A stretch of DNA of 64,000 nt, from positions 248,001 through 312,000 of the forward strand of contig NZ_JAMBLT010000001.1 of the NCBI RefSeq assembly GCF_023336895.1, written 5' to 3'. The stretch is from Parasutterella secunda. GTDB lineage: Bacteria > Pseudomonadota > Gammaproteobacteria > Burkholderiales > Burkholderiaceae_F. A program made the translations under genes and the position numbers. Under the pieces are notes generated by a model, which did no database searches, had not been told where the DNA came from, and worked only from the letters and a program-made list of their open reading frames with translations. Positions 54,044-62,954 of the stretch are shown here, piece after piece; position 1 is the first letter of the stretch, and every line of letters begins with the position of its first letter.

Positions 54044-54976
54044 ATGGCTGATATCAAAAAAGCTTCCTCCGGCGCTAATGCCCTTGTTCCTTATCAGAGC
54101 AAGGTCCCTAGTGTCATCCCTAGTTTAGGGAACTTAGATGCCTATATTCAGGCAGCTAATCGCTTCCCGATTCTGTCGTATGAACAAGAACGGGATCTGG
54201 TGGAACGTTTACACAAAAATAATGACATGAATGCCGGCCGTGCTTTGGTTATGGCCCACCTGAGACTGGTCATTGCTATTGCTCGTTCCTACCTTGGATA
54301 CGGAATTCCACACGCTGATCTGATTCAGGAGGGCAACATCGGTTTATTGAAAGCCATTAAGCATTATGACCCTACTCACGGCGCCCGCTTAATGACATTT
54401 GCAGAGTATTGGATCCGCTCTGAAATCCAAGACTACATTGTGAAAAATTGGCGTCAAGTGAAATTGGCCACAACCAAATCACAAAGGAAATTGTTTTTCA
54501 ATCTCCGCTCCATGCGGGGAGAAAATGCGCTCACCTATTCACAGGCAGACAAAATCGCTCAAGAATTGGACGTTAAGCCATCCGAAGTTCTCGAGATGGA
54601 GCAAAGGATGTATGGTAATGAAACGCCCATTGATTTGCCTGCAGACGATACCGATGATGAAGATCACAGCAGCGCTCCGATCCAATGGTTGTCTTCAACA
54701 GCCGATGAACCTACCACCATCCTTGAGCAAAAAGACGAAGAGCGAATGCAGCAAGAAGGCATCCGCCAAGCGCTGGCTAGCCTTGATGAACGCAGCCGCC
54801 ATGTGATTATGGCTCGCTGGCTCAATGTCGATGAAAATGGCAATAACACTCCCAAAACATTGCAGGAACTTGCTCAAGAGCTGGGAGTGTCAGCTGAACG
54901 GGTTCGACAAATAGAAAAAAATGCTTTAACGAAAATGAGGAAAGCGCTAACTGCGCCGTCAGATGAGTATGTTTAG
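54044..54976 (+). CDS. rpoH: RNA polymerase sigma-32 factor
   Basis: A 310-residue heat-shock sigma factor. Region 2 is seen as NRFPILSYEQERDLVERLH, VMAHLRLVIAIARSYLGYG, LIQEGNIGLLKAIKHYDP and the -10 binding WIRSEIQDYIVKNWRQVK. The RpoH box QRKLFFNLR is present, and region 4 ends with ELGVSAERVRQIEKNALTKMR. An acidic insert DLPADDTDDEDHSSAP lies before region 4. ftsE-ftsX-rpoH is a widespread order. Control of translation by mRNA structure, known in E. coli, was not assessed. Confidence 0.96.
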   Translation: MADIKKASSGANALVPYQSKVPSVIPSLGNLDAYIQAANRFPILSYEQERDLVERLHKNNDMNAGRALVMAHLRLVIAIARSYLGYGIPHADLIQEGNIGLLKAIKHYDPTHGARLMTFAEYWIRSEIQDYIVKNWRQVKLATTKSQRKLFFNLRSMRGENALTYSQADKIAQELDVKPSEVLEMEQRMYGNETPIDLPADDTDDEDHSSAPIQWLSSTADEPTTILEQKDEERMQQEGIRQALASLDERSRHVIMARWLNVDENGNNTPKTLQELAQELGVSAERVRQIEKNALTKMRKALTAPSDEYV

Positions 54977-55439
54977 AATTGTTCTCGTTGCTCCAGAAAT
55001 TCCGCCTAACACCGGTAATATCATCCGTTTATCCGCCAACACGGGCTGTGAACTACACCTCGTTGAACCTCTCGGATTTACATTAGAAGACAAACATATG
55101 ATCCGAGCTGGGCTGGATTATCACGAATATGCAACAGTAAAAGTGCATAAAAGTTTTGATGCGTTTTTAGAAAGCGAGCATCCCGATCGCAGCCGCATGT
55201 TTGCCATGACCACAAAGGGTTCTCATCCTTTTGCGGACTCTCACTTCTTGCCCGGAGATTGGTTTGTCTTTGGCAGCGAAGGACACGGGCTTCCCGATAA
55301 CATTCGAAACAGTTTCCCTGAACAACAACGCATTCGCTTGCCGATGCGTCCTCACAATCGGTCGTTGAATCTCTCCAACACCGTTGCCATTACCGTATAT
55401 GAAGCTTGGAGACAGAATAACTACGAAGGCGGCTTATAG
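54963..55439 (+). CDS. trmL: tRNA (cytidine(34)-2'-O)-methyltransferase
   Basis: A 158-residue SPOUT methyltransferase. LVAPEIPPNTGNIIRLSANTG, FGSEGHGLPDNI and LPMRPHNRSLNLSNTVAI mark the TrmL trefoil knot. It methylates the wobble base of certain leucine tRNAs. The start overlaps the rpoH end by 14 bases (a second ATG at 54969 is possible). Confidence 0.94.
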   Translation: MSMFRIVLVAPEIPPNTGNIIRLSANTGCELHLVEPLGFTLEDKHMIRAGLDYHEYATVKVHKSFDAFLESEHPDRSRMFAMTTKGSHPFADSHFLPGDWFVFGSEGHGLPDNIRNSFPEQQRIRLPMRPHNRSLNLSNTVAITVYEAWRQNNYEGGL

Positions 55440-55444
55440 CCGCC
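55428..55444 (+). terminator. Short hairpin at the end of trmL
   Basis: GGCGGCT-TAT-AGCCGCC is a perfect 7-bp stem overlapping the trmL stop, between convergent genes. No T-tract follows on either strand, so it may only slow polymerase or protect the 3' end. Confidence 0.35.
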
Positions 55445-55454
55445 CTCAAAGAAT

Positions 55455-56153
55455 TTAACCGTTATTCGCCTTTTTCTGATTTAGGCTCTCAAGTAAATAG
55501 CGGTCCATGTGCCGCTCTGCTGCGAAAACAGCAGCCTGTACGCGAGAGCTGAAATCAAACCGTCTCATAATACGCTGTAAATGAGCTTTGACAGTGCTTT
55601 CAGACATGTTCAGCAAATTAGCCATCTCTCGGTTACTGGCTCCCTGAGCCAAACAACCTAAAATCTGGCGTTCACGTTCAGTGAGACTTTTTACCGTTTC
55701 CGGACGAACCTCGGGCATTAATGAAAGATGTTTAGCTCTGATTCCATTGACAAATTTACTGGTCATCTCCGGAGACATCACGCTTTCGCCAGCCACGACT
55801 TGACGCACGCCATTAACCAAATACTCTGCATCAATGTTTTTGACTAGATAACCTCTGGCTCCAAGTACAAATGCTTCTTTCAAATCCTCGGCATCTTCAC
55901 TGACTGTCAACATAACGACCGGAAGTTCGCGATTAGCGGCCAACATCTGAGCGAGTGCCTCGGTCCCGTTCATCACGGGCATATCCAAGTCCAAAAGCAC
56001 CAGATCCGGTTTCAGCTGCTCGGCTAACTTCACCCCTTCCAATCCGTCTGAAGCCTCACCCACAATTTCGAAATCTGCCTGCCTGCTCAACAGTGCCTTC
56101 AAACCAGACCGAAATAAAGTGTGGTCATCTACTAATAAAATCCGAATACTCAT
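55455..56153 (-). CDS. NarL-type response regulator
   Basis: A 232-residue regulator. Receiver domain (1-120): acidic LLVDDHTLFR, phospho-acceptor Asp in VLLDLDMPVMNG, Thr in VMLTVSED and Lys in GYLVKNID. A LuxR-type HTH (SLTERERQILGCLAQGASNREM, shown in two parts SLTERERQILG and QGASNREMANLLNMSESTVKAHLQ) follows. Its start shares one base with the stop of the sensor kinase gene, so they form a two-component unit. NarX/NarL relatives respond to nitrate, but the signal here is not proven. Confidence 0.92.
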   Translation of the reverse strand: MSIRILLVDDHTLFRSGLKALLSRQADFEIVGEASDGLEGVKLAEQLKPDLVLLDLDMPVMNGTEALAQMLAANRELPVVMLTVSEDAEDLKEAFVLGARGYLVKNIDAEYLVNGVRQVVAGESVMSPEMTSKFVNGIRAKHLSLMPEVRPETVKSLTERERQILGCLAQGASNREMANLLNMSESTVKAHLQRIMRRFDFSSRVQAAVFAAERHMDRYLLESLNQKKANNG

Positions 56154-58060
56154 CAGCGTCCCTCTTTGGGCAAAATCAATTTCACAGTAGTGCCTTGGTC
56201 AATTTCAGATTCAATTTCAATCTGAGCGTTTACTTTCTGAGCACGTTCTCGCATGATAGACAATCCGACGTGGCTTTGCTTTCGTTCGGACAACAATTGT
56301 GGATCAATTCCGATGCCATCATCCATCACCGTCATTTCAAAACGACTGTCATCATTGCGAATGTTAACCATGACCGTACGCGCCCGAGCATGCTTTCTAA
56401 CATTGGATAGGGCTTCTTGCAAAATAAAGATGACTTGCAACTTTTGGGTTGAAGACAATGTCATTCCGTCATCCTGAATATTTAAATGCGTTTTCACATT
56501 CGTCTGTCGCTCAAAACGTTGCAACACACTTTGAACAAGTTCACCCAATTCCTCTTTATAAACACGTGTTCGGAAATTAAGAAGCAGCTCCCTTACATCG
56601 TCGTAGCACTCTTGAACGCCGGCTTTAATTTGTTTAATGCCATCATCAATTTGCTCGGAGTTCTGATCCTTCAATGCCCCTTCCAACATCTGCACTTGAA
56701 GATTAACAAAAGACAAGGTCTGTGCAATGGAGTCGTGTAAATTCTGCGCCAATATATTGCGTTCCTGAGCAACCGCCATTTGTTGGTCCAAAGCCGCCAA
56801 GCGCATATTTTCAATAGCGGCCCCAAAGTGACGACCCAAGTTTTCAAGAAGCATATCTAGTGCTCTGTCTTCGGAAAGTTTGTCACGATAAAAGAGGGCA
56901 AAAATACCGATATTTTTTTGCCGATAGCGAATGTGATAAACCACCTTCAATATGAAACGATTATGGGAGGCGTCCAGGTTGACAGACTGATCAGGCTCTT
57001 CAATTCTGACCGGATAAGGACTGGCAAATATTTGCTGGCAGAATTGTTCAGAGATTTTTTCACATTCCTTAGTTCCGCTCTCACTAAGGCCCTTTTTCAA
57101 GACGCTTTCCAATTGGTTGCGGTTTTCGTTCCAAAAACAAACTTGCGCTGCCGGAGCCCCAGTTAAAGTTAAAACACGGGCAATAAAAGACTCCAACATC
57201 TCTTCAACGGAATGTTGTTCACCCAAAAACGCCGTTAAACCATATAGAGCGGTTAAGTGGGCATTTTTTTCTGCTAAAGAAGCGGTTTTTTCTTCAACTC
57301 TACTTTCCAAATTGAAGTAAATATCATCCAAGTGGGTAGCCAATTCATTAAAACCTGCAGAAATTTCAGAAAATTCCTGAGTTCCTTCCGCATGCACCCT
57401 TGTCTTCCAGTCACCCGCTTTCAAGCGCTCGATTCCAGCCTGTAGTTGATTCAGCGGCCTTAGTACAGAAGCAAACAAAAACCACATCACAACGATGACA
57501 CTCAGAATCGACAAACCTCCCAAGGCAACCTGTGTATAGCGCAATACGACGATATTACGGTTGACTTCTGCATCGGTTAAGTTTTGCCACTCATCAAGTT
57601 CACTGTTTAGAGAATCGAGGCCTGCCAATATTTCCTGTCTGCTGCTGGTTCCTACACTATGAGTCTCATTCCACTTTAAAAGTAAAGGTTTGACACTCTG
57701 GCGCCATGTTTCGTCGATTCTGCTCAAAATTTTGTCAATTCGCTCATCACGAGCCATCACACGGTAGGTAGATCCGTCATCCAAAATAGCCAAATTTAGC
57801 GTCTGGTCAACACGCCAAACAACCCCTTGGATATCGACAGTTAAATTCTTCGAATGTACCGTGGTCAGGTCGTAGCCAACTTGGTATAACTCCGCACGAA
57901 TATCACCTGCTCGGCGCATAACTTCCGTTGTGATTTCCATTTGTTTAGACAAAAAAAGCGTATAAACAACCGAGGCGATGAGCAAAATCACCCAAAGCAG
58001 CGCCAATCTCAACAGACGGCTGGAAAGTTGCGGAGCTTCTGTAACGTTTTTCATTGTCAT
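56153..58060 (-). CDS. NarX-like sensor histidine kinase
   Basis: A 635-residue membrane kinase: helix 1 (about 15-37), a periplasmic helical sensor with the type IV pilus/NarX-like N-terminal pattern (EVMRRAGDIRAELYQVGYDL), helix 2 (about 175-200), HAMP (RPLNQLQAGIERLKAGDWKT), a GAF-like domain (about 285-420), HisKA_3 with the phosphorylated His in AQNLHDSIAQTLSF, and an ATPase domain (EALSNVRKHARA, VMDDGIGI). The NarX cysteine cluster was not found. The gene starts at the end of the secB terminator, so its expression depends on read-through or on a promoter inside that hairpin. An in-frame second ATG at 58054 exists. Confidence 0.9.
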   Translation of the reverse strand: MTMKNVTEAPQLSSRLLRLALLWVILLIASVVYTLFLSKQMEITTEVMRRAGDIRAELYQVGYDLTTVHSKNLTVDIQGVVWRVDQTLNLAILDDGSTYRVMARDERIDKILSRIDETWRQSVKPLLLKWNETHSVGTSSRQEILAGLDSLNSELDEWQNLTDAEVNRNIVVLRYTQVALGGLSILSVIVVMWFLFASVLRPLNQLQAGIERLKAGDWKTRVHAEGTQEFSEISAGFNELATHLDDIYFNLESRVEEKTASLAEKNAHLTALYGLTAFLGEQHSVEEMLESFIARVLTLTGAPAAQVCFWNENRNQLESVLKKGLSESGTKECEKISEQFCQQIFASPYPVRIEEPDQSVNLDASHNRFILKVVYHIRYRQKNIGIFALFYRDKLSEDRALDMLLENLGRHFGAAIENMRLAALDQQMAVAQERNILAQNLHDSIAQTLSFVNLQVQMLEGALKDQNSEQIDDGIKQIKAGVQECYDDVRELLLNFRTRVYKEELGELVQSVLQRFERQTNVKTHLNIQDDGMTLSSTQKLQVIFILQEALSNVRKHARARTVMVNIRNDDSRFEMTVMDDGIGIDPQLLSERKQSHVGLSIMRERAQKVNAQIEIESEIDQGTTVKLILPKEGR

Positions 58061-58065
58061 AAAAC

Positions 58066-58114
58066 AAAAAAGGGGAAAAGCTTCTCAGCACCTTTGCTGA
58101 TGTCTTCTCCCCTT
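58066..58114 (-). terminator. Intrinsic terminator after secB
   Basis: On the reverse strand AAGGGGAGAAG (complement of 58104-58114) pairs with CTTTTCCCCTT (complement of 58070-58080), one mismatch, with an inner CAGCA/TGCTG helix. A run TTTTTTGTTTT follows and merges into the ATG of the sensor kinase. Confidence 0.82.
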
Positions 58115-58136
58115 CAACGGTCTGTATGAATCCGAA

Positions 58137-58649
58137 TTAGTTTTGTTGTTCAGCCTTTGCTTGATCGGCAGCGACTGCTGCTTGAGCCAAACGTTGTTGA
58201 TACAACATTTCAAAATTCATTTCCGGCAAGTTAACCGGAGCCATTGTCGTACGGGTAATCAAGTCAGCAACATTGGCACGCAAATACGGGTAAACAATGG
58301 TCGGGCAAATAACATTACCGATGTGAGCCATTTGTTCATCCGTAAAGCCGCGAATTTGGAAAATACCGGCTTGTTTGACTTCGGCAATCAACATGACATT
58401 TTCTGCAGCCTTGATCGTCACTGTGGCACGAACCGTTACTTCACGATGCGCATCATCAAGCTTCTTTAAACTAACTTCAAACTGCATGTCAACCGTCGGT
58501 TGTTGTTGAAGAGGAGTCACAAAAACTTCCGGAGCATGCGGCATTTCCAAAGAAGCATCCTTCATGTAGCAGCGTTCAAGTTGGAACGCATTAGCAGAAG
58601 CGTCTTGTTGTTGATCTTGCTGGGCAACACTGTTGTTTTCTTCAGCCAT
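58137..58649 (-). CDS. secB: Protein-export chaperone SecB
   Basis: A 170-residue tetrameric chaperone that keeps preproteins unfolded for SecA. Motifs: FQLERCYMKDASLEMPHAP, VDMQFEVSLKK, EVKQAGIFQIRGF and CPTIVYPYLRANVADLITR, with FEMLYQQRL at the end. A Gln/Ala-rich tail follows. In many relatives grxC precedes it; here the rhodanese-fold gene is directly upstream. Confidence 0.97.
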   Translation of the reverse strand: MAEENNSVAQQDQQQDASANAFQLERCYMKDASLEMPHAPEVFVTPLQQQPTVDMQFEVSLKKLDDAHREVTVRATVTIKAAENVMLIAEVKQAGIFQIRGFTDEQMAHIGNVICPTIVYPYLRANVADLITRTTMAPVNLPEMNFEMLYQQRLAQAAVAADQAKAEQQN

Positions 58650-58685
58650 TTTTAAATCCTTTCGGTGTTTCAGTTAAATTGATCT

Positions 58686-59090
58686 CTAGCGGGTAAAGGG
58701 CAACTTGGCGTCTACCCAACCTTTAATACCGCCTTCAAGGACAAAAACATCTTTATAGCCCTTGGCACGCAAAATCTTTGCTGCCTTTTGGCTCGACGAT
58801 GTCACGGTATCGACCACGATGACCGGTCGATCATTCGGAACTTCATTGATGCGCCCTTCAAAACCTTCCATAGGGATGCTCTTTGAATTGGCAATGGCTC
58901 CACGCTTAAAATCTTTCGTGGCACGCACATCCAACACGAAGGCGTTCTTCTTGTTAATGTAGTCGATAGCCTCTTCGTTGCTAAGACTGGGACCCATGCT
59001 ACGCTTACGAATAACGGGTTCGAGCAAAAAGGCGCCGGATACCAAAATCACGGCCACCAACACAATATTGTCAAGTAAAAATTCAAACAC
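58686..59090 (-). CDS. Membrane-anchored rhodanese-fold protein lacking cysteine
   Basis: A 134-residue protein: one N-terminal membrane helix (about 5-24) and a rhodanese domain (FVLDVRATKDFKRGAI; SIPMEGF; EGGIKGWVDAKLP). The active-site loop, usually C-x5-R-S after VVV, reads IVVDTVTSSS at residues 91-100, and the whole protein holds no cysteine. It therefore cannot act as a sulfurtransferase and may be a binding or scaffold module. It is 36 bases upstream of secB in a common order. Confidence 0.88.
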   Translation of the reverse strand: MFEFLLDNIVLVAVILVSGAFLLEPVIRKRSMGPSLSNEEAIDYINKKNAFVLDVRATKDFKRGAIANSKSIPMEGFEGRINEVPNDRPVIVVDTVTSSSQKAAKILRAKGYKDVFVLEGGIKGWVDAKLPFTR

Positions 59091-59273
59091 GATGTTCTCG
59101 CTACTGATCAGTCAAAGAAAAAGCGGTCGGTCACAAAAAGCCCAATCGCATCTTGATTTGGGATAGTACAACAAATTACAACTTTTTGTGCATTGGCGAT
59201 TCTCCGAATTGGCCTTTTCTTTTAAAATTGTGGGGTTAACTTCCCATTTCTCATTTTTATAGAGATTGATCCT

Positions 59274-60023
59274 ATGTTTAAGCTCGTACTGATGCGACAC
59301 GGCGAAAGCCAGTGGAATTTGGAAAACCGTTTTACGGGTTGGACCGACGTTGACCTGACAGAAAAAGGACGCGAAGAGGCCCGCAAAGCCGGAGAATTGT
59401 TAAAAGCCGAAGGCTATGATTTTGATATCGCCTATACAAGCGTGTTACGTCGTGCCATCCGTACGTTATGGATCGCTTTGGATGCCATGGATCGTATGTA
59501 TCTGCCGGTTAAAAACTCATGGCGCTTAAACGAAAGACATTACGGTGCACTTCAAGGCCTAAATAAAGCTGAAACGGCTGCCAAATACGGCGATGATCAA
59601 GTTTTGATCTGGCGTCGCGCGTACGCTATTCCGCCCAATCCCCTTTCTCCCGATGATGAACGTTGGGCAGGCAGAGATCCCCGTTACGCAAGTTTGAAGC
59701 CGGAAGAAATCCCGGCTACTGAATGTCTAAAAGATACCGTTGCCCGTGTTATTCCGTATTGGAAGGAAGAAATTGAACCGACGATTCGTTCAGGAAAGCG
59801 CGTACTGATCGCTGCTCACGGCAATTCTCTTCGCGCTTTGATCAAGTACATTGACAATATCAGCGATGAGGATATCGTTCACTTGAATATTCCGACTGCT
59901 CGACCGATCGTCTACGAGTTCGACGACAATATGAAACCTATCCGTCACTACTATCTCGGTAATCAGGCGGAAATTGAAGCCGCAATGGCAGCTGTTGCGG
60001 CTCAAGGTAAAGCGAAGAAGTGA
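59274..60023 (+). CDS. gpmA: 2,3-bisphosphoglycerate-dependent phosphoglycerate mutase
   Basis: A 249-residue glycolytic mutase. The phosphorylated His is in [26 protein letters not shown], the second active-site region [15 protein letters not shown] and late [13 protein letters not shown] are the dPGM signature. Normal length, divergent from the rhodanese gene, and translationally coupled to the EnvC-like gene by GTGA overlap. Confidence 0.96.
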   Translation: MFKLVLMRHGESQWNLENRFTGWTDVDLTEKGREEARKAGELLKAEGYDFDIAYTSVLRRAIRTLWIALDAMDRMYLPVKNSWRLNERHYGALQGLNKAETAAKYGDDQVLIWRRAYAIPPNPLSPDDERWAGRDPRYASLKPEEIPATECLKDTVARVIPYWKEEIEPTIRSGKRVLIAAHGNSLRALIKYIDNISDEDIVHLNIPTARPIVYEFDDNMKPIRHYYLGNQAEIEAAMAAVAAQGKAKK

Positions 60024-61441
60024 GATTGATTGCGCGTCCTTTAGGCGTATTTTTAAAAGCGCTCGGTCTAGCGAGCGCTTTGCTCTGTCTGAGCGTTTCC
60101 CCGCTAAGTCAATACTGCGGGGTGGGAGAGGTGTATGCTCAAACGACTCAGAAAAAAACTAACGCCAAGAAAACGACGCGCTCTTCCGCTAAAACCACTA
60201 CAAAACGTACAGTTGCTCAAAAAAACAACTCAAAAACAGCCACTAAAAAAACGGCTGCCAAAAGTACAGACGAAGTCAGTGAAAAACGCCGCAATGAACT
60301 GCAAAGTCAACAGAAGTCTTTGCAAGAGCAACTCGGTTCCTTAAAGAAACAGTTGTCCCAAGCTGAAGCCAGTCAAAATGAGGCAAGTGATGCCTTAGCT
60401 GCCAGTGAAGAGGCCATTTCAAAAGCCAATCGCCGTCTTCGTGAATTAAGCACTGAACGTACACGAGTTGAAAAACGGCTAAAAGAATTGCGAGAACAAG
60501 AGCTATCTGTGAGCGGACAATTGACTAGCGCAGAAAAGCAAAGTCGAGCGATTGCCCGTGCCCAATTTCTGAATTCCCGGCGTCAGTCTTGGCAAACATT
60601 AATTGCCGGAAATAATCCCCATGAAGTAGCCCGAGACGCCGCTTCCCTTCAGTATTTTGCTCGTGCTCAGCAACAGGCCGTCAATCAACTGTCCAAACAA
60701 CAGGCCGGTATTCACTCAGTCTCCGAGGAAACGCAAAGCAAACGCAAAGAGCTCGCGAACATTGAAGCCAATGAAAAAAAAGGCCGTGAGCAACTGATGC
60801 GAGAACAACAAACTCGTAAACAGACTTTGGAGAAACTGAAAAAACAAATTTCCGAGCAACGAGCCTCCATTGATAAGTTGGAGCGAGATCAGCAACGATT
60901 AGGACAATTGGTTGCCAATATTGACAAAGTGCTGGCCCAACGCAAAGCAGAAGCAGAACGCAGGGCTCAGCAGGCTCGCAAGAAACAACCGGCCAGCGGA
61001 AAAGTATCCGTTGGAGGAAAGACTCCTTCCGGCGTATTTGCTAAACAAAAAGGCAAATTGTTAATGCCGGCGTTGGGTAAAATCACAGGACGCTATGGAC
61101 AAGCTCGAGCGAATGTTTCCGGTAAGAGCACAACGTGGAGAGGTTTGATGATTCAAGCTCGCCAAGGCAGTGACGTTTTGGCTTGTGCGAATGGTCAGGT
61201 TGTGTTCTCTGATTGGCTTCGTGGTTTCGGCAATTTGATTATTGTTGACCACGGTGACGGTTATCTCTCCATTTACGCAAATAACGAATCCCTTTACAAG
61301 AGTGTTGGCGATAAGGTCACGCGCGGCGAAACGATTGCCTCCGTCGGCAACACTGGCGGAGAAGAGCGCCCAGGCCTATATTTTGAACTTCGCAGAAACG
61401 GACAACCCTTCAATCCCCTGCCGTGGATTGGTAAAGATTAA
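60020..61441 (+). CDS. EnvC-like murein hydrolase activator (degenerate LytM/M23 domain)
   Basis: A 473-residue exported protein. A signal peptide comes first, then a Lys/Thr/Ala-rich stretch, long coiled coils (about 95-310) and a C-terminal LytM domain from about 345 ([19 protein letters not shown]). Zinc ligands of active M23 peptidases are missing: the first H-x-x-x-D reads [12 protein letters not shown] and the last HxH reads LYFELR. This is the pattern of EnvC, which activates septal amidases and binds FtsX; ftsEX is at 52.4-54 kb. The start is a GTG overlapping the gpmA stop. Confidence 0.88.
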   Translation: MRLIARPLGVFLKALGLASALLCLSVSPLSQYCGVGEVYAQTTQKKTNAKKTTRSSAKTTTKRTVAQKNNSKTATKKTAAKSTDEVSEKRRNELQSQQKSLQEQLGSLKKQLSQAEASQNEASDALAASEEAISKANRRLRELSTERTRVEKRLKELREQELSVSGQLTSAEKQSRAIARAQFLNSRRQSWQTLIAGNNPHEVARDAASLQYFARAQQQAVNQLSKQQAGIHSVSEETQSKRKELANIEANEKKGREQLMREQQTRKQTLEKLKKQISEQRASIDKLERDQQRLGQLVANIDKVLAQRKAEAERRAQQARKKQPASGKVSVGGKTPSGVFAKQKGKLLMPALGKITGRYGQARANVSGKSTTWRGLMIQARQGSDVLACANGQVVFSDWLRGFGNLIIVDHGDGYLSIYANNESLYKSVGDKVTRGETIASVGNTGGEERPGLYFELRRNGQPFNPLPWIGKD

Positions 61442-61450
61442 AAGAAAAAC

Positions 61451-62926
61451 ATGACAATATTTTCATCTCCCTTACGTAAAAAAGTAATTGCAGCTTCTTT
61501 GGCGCTTTGTTTTACTCCTGCTCTTTTGGCAGCTGAAACAAACGCTCAAAACGCTAAAGCTCCTTTACCTTTACAGGAAATTCGTCAATTTACCGATGTC
61601 TATGCGGCTGTAAAAGCTTTTTATGTCGATGAAAAGCAGACCGGTGACCGCCAGTTATTGGAAAATGCATTGGCTGGTATGCTCTCAGGGCTTGATCCTC
61701 ACTCTGCTTATTTGGACAAAGAAGCGTTTGAGGAAATGAAAGAGGGAACCGAAGGTGAATTCGGCGGACTTGGCCTTGAAGTCACGATGGATGCTTCTGG
61801 TGTCTTGGTCATCGCTCCTATCGATGACACACCTGCCGCCCGGGCAGGAATTCGAGCCGGTGACATTATTGTCAAGATTGATGAACAGGCGACCCGAGCG
61901 ATGACGCTTTCTGAAAACGTCAAACTCATGCGCGGTAAACCCAAAACAAAAATTAAACTCGTCATTGCTCGAAAAGGAGTGGATAAGCCGCTGAACTTCA
62001 CCATCACGCGTGACATTATTAAAGTCCAGTCGGTGAAAATGAAGGAACTAAAGGATGGCATCGCCTACATCCGTATCTCACAATTCCAAGAACATACGGC
62101 CGATGACCTTGCTAAATACCTTATTGATCTGAATAAAAAGAATCATCTTAAGGGGTTGGTTTTAGACCTAAGAAATGACCCCGGTGGCTTACTTAATGCC
62201 GCTGTCGGTGTTGTATCAACTTTTATTGATAAAGATAAAGTTGTCGTTAGCACAAAAGGACGCACAGCCGAAGCAAACCGAAGCTTCCTCACCAGACCGT
62301 CAGACTACCTTAATTTCGATCAAAGCCCCTCTAGTGACTGGGTTGCAAAAGTCCCCAAGGAAGCCAAGACCGTACCCATGGTGGTCCTGATTAACGCGGC
62401 CAGCGCCAGTGCCAGCGAAATCGTCTCGGGCGCCTTGCAAGATCATAAGCGTGCCAAAATTATTGGCCAACAGTCTTTCGGCAAGGGTAGCGTTCAAACT
62501 GTTTTACCTTTAAGACCCTTGGATGGAGGCGAAGCCACAACGGGCATCAAACTGACAACATCGCGTTACTACACCCCTAACGGTCGGTCAATTCAAGCTA
62601 AGGGTATTACTCCCGATATTGAAATCGCTGATACCGCCGAAGGCAATTACGCGACTTTCAATATTCGAGAAGCTGATCTTGCACATCACCTAAAGAGTGA
62701 AGAAGAGAAAAAAGCTTTCCAGAAAAAACAGAAAGAAGAAAGTGAAAAACAACTCGATGACGCCAAGCAACCGGAATTACGCTATTTCTTTGGTGATGAT
62801 AAGGACTTCCAATTGCAGCAGGCTGTCAAGATTCTCAAAGGAGAAAAATACATTACCGGTTTTGAGAAAAAGCCAGAGGTAACGAAAGAAAATCCAAAAA
62901 AAACGGAGGGACAAACTAAAAAGTAA
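61451..62926 (+). CDS. Carboxyl-terminal processing protease (CtpA/Prc, S41)
   Basis: A 491-residue periplasmic protease: signal peptide (VIAASLALCFTPALLA), a helical start, PDZ domain (EGEFGGLGLEVTMDASG, DTPAARAGIRAGDIIVKID, about 95-185) and S41 core (GIAYIRISQF, LRNDPGGLL). Catalytic Ser is in ASASASEIVSGALQ and Lys in GQQSFGKGSVQT. The Lys/Glu-rich tail is low complexity. Members trim the C-terminus of envelope proteins and peptidoglycan hydrolases. The position after the EnvC-like gene fits control of murein growth. Confidence 0.94.
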   Translation: MTIFSSPLRKKVIAASLALCFTPALLAAETNAQNAKAPLPLQEIRQFTDVYAAVKAFYVDEKQTGDRQLLENALAGMLSGLDPHSAYLDKEAFEEMKEGTEGEFGGLGLEVTMDASGVLVIAPIDDTPAARAGIRAGDIIVKIDEQATRAMTLSENVKLMRGKPKTKIKLVIARKGVDKPLNFTITRDIIKVQSVKMKELKDGIAYIRISQFQEHTADDLAKYLIDLNKKNHLKGLVLDLRNDPGGLLNAAVGVVSTFIDKDKVVVSTKGRTAEANRSFLTRPSDYLNFDQSPSSDWVAKVPKEAKTVPMVVLINAASASASEIVSGALQDHKRAKIIGQQSFGKGSVQTVLPLRPLDGGEATTGIKLTTSRYYTPNGRSIQAKGITPDIEIADTAEGNYATFNIREADLAHHLKSEEEKKAFQKKQKEESEKQLDDAKQPELRYFFGDDKDFQLQQAVKILKGEKYITGFEKKPEVTKENPKKTEGQTKK

Positions 62927-62954
62927 CCGGCAATAAAAGAGGAAAAAGAACAAC

